From contig MQUF01000006.1 of assembly GCA_001914235.1 (NCBI GenBank), positions 124,001 to 188,000 of the forward strand: a stretch of DNA of 64,000 bases, written 5' to 3'. Shown here one piece after another: positions 62,391 through 64,000 of the stretch. Numbering within the stretch: position 1 is the stretch's first letter; every line of letters starts with the position of its first letter. The DNA is from Desulfobulbaceae bacterium DB1 (GTDB taxonomy: Bacteria; Desulfobacterota; Desulfobulbia; Desulfobulbales; SURF-16). A model generated the notes under the pieces. The model worked only from the letters and a program-made list of their open reading frames with translations. It was not told where the DNA came from and did no database searches. The position numbers were made by a program, and so were the translations under genes.

Positions 62391-64000
62391 ATTTGAGACC
62401 GGGAAAAACCTCTTCTGCCGGTGCGGGTGTTTGCGTATCCCACGGCAGCATGTCCTTCTTGAAAGGCAACCAGGTCGATCTGTCGAGGTTGCTGGGATCA
62501 AAGGCCCCTGTTTCCGGAGTAATGGGCAGGAAGACAATGTTTTCGGGAACCGCGAATTTTGTTTGCTTGTAGGGGACATGCTGCATGAAATCGAGCCAGA
62601 CGGGCGCGCAGGCTTTGCCGCCGGTTTCATTGGTGCCCAGTGATTCGCGCCGATCAAAGCCCAGCCAGACGCCGCAGACGATTTCCGGGGTATAGCCGAT
62701 AAACCAGGCGTCGCGGTATTTGTCCGTGGTGCCGGTTTTGCCGGCTGATTCCTGGGGCAGCCCGCCGGCATTGCGTCCGGTTCCTTCCGCGATGGCGTTT
62801 TTCAGGATATGGGTAATTTGAAAGGCGGTTTCCTCATCCAGCACCTGTTCGCCGTCAGCCTGCCATTGTTCCAGGATTTTTCCGTTTCTGTCGATTATGC
62901 GGGTGATGAAAACCGGCAGGGATCGTTTTCCCTGATTGGCAAAGGCGGTATAGGCGCCGGTAAGTTCCAGCAGGGTGACCTCGGAAGAGCCGAGGGCAAG
63001 GGAAAGATTCTTCATCATGGGTGAAGCAATGCCCAGGGCCCTGGCTAACCTGCGGGCCGGATCAATTCCCATTTCCTGGAGAAGTTTGATGGTAACGATA
63101 TTGCGGGAATGAATGAGCGCCGTGCTGATTGTCGTCGGCCCGTAAAATTCCTCGCTGAAGTTCTGGGGCTGCCAGCTCGAGGCGCCGTTTGAGCCCGGCA
63201 GCTCGAGAGGCTCGTCGATAATAATCGAGGCCGGGGTGAAGTTTGTTTGCAGGGCCGCCGCGTAAACTATCGGTTTAAAGGAAGAGCCTGGTTGTCGTTT
63301 TGCCTGGGTTGCCCGGTTGAACTGGCTCTTGTCGAAATCCGTTCCGCCGACCACAGCCCTGACGTGACCGGTCTCGCTTTCCATGGCAACCAGGGCCGCC
63401 TGGGGAAGGTCCGTGGATTTCCTCGTTTGCCGCACCGCCCATTTGGCGACTCCGCGACTGACGGCAGACGCCGCATATTTCTGCAGTTCCTGGTCAAGGG
63501 TTGTCTCAACAGTGAGCCCACCGGATACCAGGGCATCCGTACCGTATTTGTTCTGGATATAATTTTTCACATACTGGATAAAATAGCGGGAGTCATCATC
63601 CCTTTCCAGCGGCGCCCCCCAGAGCAGGGTCTGGTCATAGGCCTTCCTGGCCATGGTCGGGGTGATATATCCCTCTTCCGCCATTCTGTTTAATACATAG
63701 GCCTGCCTTTTCTTGGTCAGGTCAAAATGCTTGAAGGGTGAATAACGGCTGGGTGCCTGGGGAAGACCGGCTAGAATGGCGATTTCCGCCAGGTTCAGTT
63801 GCTCGGCCCGTTTATCGAAATAGACCCGGGCTGCGGCGTCGACACCATGCGCCCCTTCACCGAAATAGATCTGGTTCAGGTAGATATGCAGTATTTCCTT
63901 TTTACTCAGGGTTTTATCGATTTTGTAGGCCAGTATCGCCTCCTTGATCTTCCTGGTGTATGTCTTTTCCGGAGAAAGCAGCAGCGAGCGGGCGACCTGC
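62389..64000 (-). CDS. Class A penicillin-binding protein (PBP1A-like), 5'-truncated by window edge
   Basis: Bifunctional peptidoglycan synthase. The frame is open to the window end, so the N-terminal membrane anchor and most of the glycosyltransferase domain are missing; its last part is visible (KKEILHIYLNQIYFGEGAHG near the truncated start). The transpeptidase domain has SxxK in PGSSFKP, SxN in SRN and KTG in SAGKTGTTDKY, so all active-site motifs are present. Ends KEV-type tail with TPAPAEEVFPGLK. Likely mrcA/ponA. Confidence 0.93.
   Translation of the reverse strand, partial: QVARSLLLSPEKTYTRKIKEAILAYKIDKTLSKKEILHIYLNQIYFGEGAHGVDAAARVYFDKRAEQLNLAEIAILAGLPQAPSRYSPFKHFDLTKKRQAYVLNRMAEEGYITPTMARKAYDQTLLWGAPLERDDDSRYFIQYVKNYIQNKYGTDALVSGGLTVETTLDQELQKYAASAVSRGVAKWAVRQTRKSTDLPQAALVAMESETGHVRAVVGGTDFDKSQFNRATQAKRQPGSSFKPIVYAAALQTNFTPASIIIDEPLELPGSNGASSWQPQNFSEEFYGPTTISTALIHSRNIVTIKLLQEMGIDPARRLARALGIASPMMKNLSLALGSSEVTLLELTGAYTAFANQGKRSLPVFITRIIDRNGKILEQWQADGEQVLDEETAFQITHILKNAIAEGTGRNAGGLPQESAGKTGTTDKYRDAWFIGYTPEIVCGVWLGFDRRESLGTNETGGKACAPVWLDFMQHVPYKQTKFAVPENIVFLPITPETGAFDPSNLDRSTWLPFKKDMLPWDTQTPAPAEEVFPGLK

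Overview
The window looks like chromosomal DNA of an anaerobic, menaquinone-using Gram-negative bacterium, most probably a Desulfobacterota (deltaproteobacterial, Desulfobulbales-like) genome. This is an inference from the gene set: a futalosine-type menaquinone cluster, 2-oxoacid:ferredoxin oxidoreductase, a NapH-type polyferredoxin, a PEP-CTERM protein, many PAS/c-di-GMP/chemotaxis proteins, a B12-dependent radical SAM enzyme and sigma-54 regulation. No rRNA, tRNA or CRISPR array was seen.

Layout. 1-6.2 kb: menaquinone biosynthesis on the + strand (mqnE partial, mqnC, an aminofutalosine-deaminase-like amidohydrolase, mqnA; then ubiE/menG, ubiX-like and ubiA-like genes). Its two intergenic gaps carry phased 9/18-bp GACCAG repeats. 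6.4-12 kb: an acidic hypothetical protein, a chemoreceptor gene cut in two by an intact IS1595-type element, and an HD-GYP protein. 12.3-24.7 kb: typA, a YihY/BrkB membrane protein, a GGDEF-PilZ protein, mgtE, an HtrA-like protease, a polyferredoxin, a CNNM/CorC-like protein, a PilZ protein and small unknowns. 24.7-30 kb: FmdB-like protein, ABC-F ATPase Uup, a CheX-like protein behind a 139-bp nested inverted-repeat element, and a pabB-pabC fusion. 30.5-34 kb: unknown exported or membrane proteins and an AT-richer pair (exported FmdE-like protein, aquaporin) that may have been acquired. 34.4-43 kb: a secreted alpha-amylase, korAB, a His/Asp/Arg-rich lipoprotein, a B12 radical SAM protein, a universal stress protein and a branching-enzyme-like GH13 protein.

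43-50 kb is a dense - strand run of small envelope and stress-type genes (DUF1207, coiled-coil, DUF3185, lmo0937-like, BON lipoprotein, VWA-OmpA protein, glycine-zipper lipoprotein, DUF3309, ABM-like, CsbD). 50-60.3 kb holds a PEP-CTERM protein, a CheB-CheR-PAS protein, a PAS histidine kinase with receiver, an ABC exporter, a 21-residue membrane peptide and a PAS sigma-54 activator. The window ends with a lysozyme-like protein, a CBS protein and the 3' part of a class A penicillin-binding protein.

The observation most worth following: three - strand transcription units (ABM-like gene, PEP-CTERM gene, 21-aa membrane peptide) each have a -24/-12 promoter of nearly the same sequence, and each has a 35-36 bp dyad motif (GCCTC...ATATGG...CCTCAATATGTTGAGG type) at the same distance, about 100 bp upstream. 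One copy lies 11 bp from the end of the sigma-54 activator gene (58146-60260). This looks like a small, undescribed sigma-54 envelope regulon with its activator encoded next to it.
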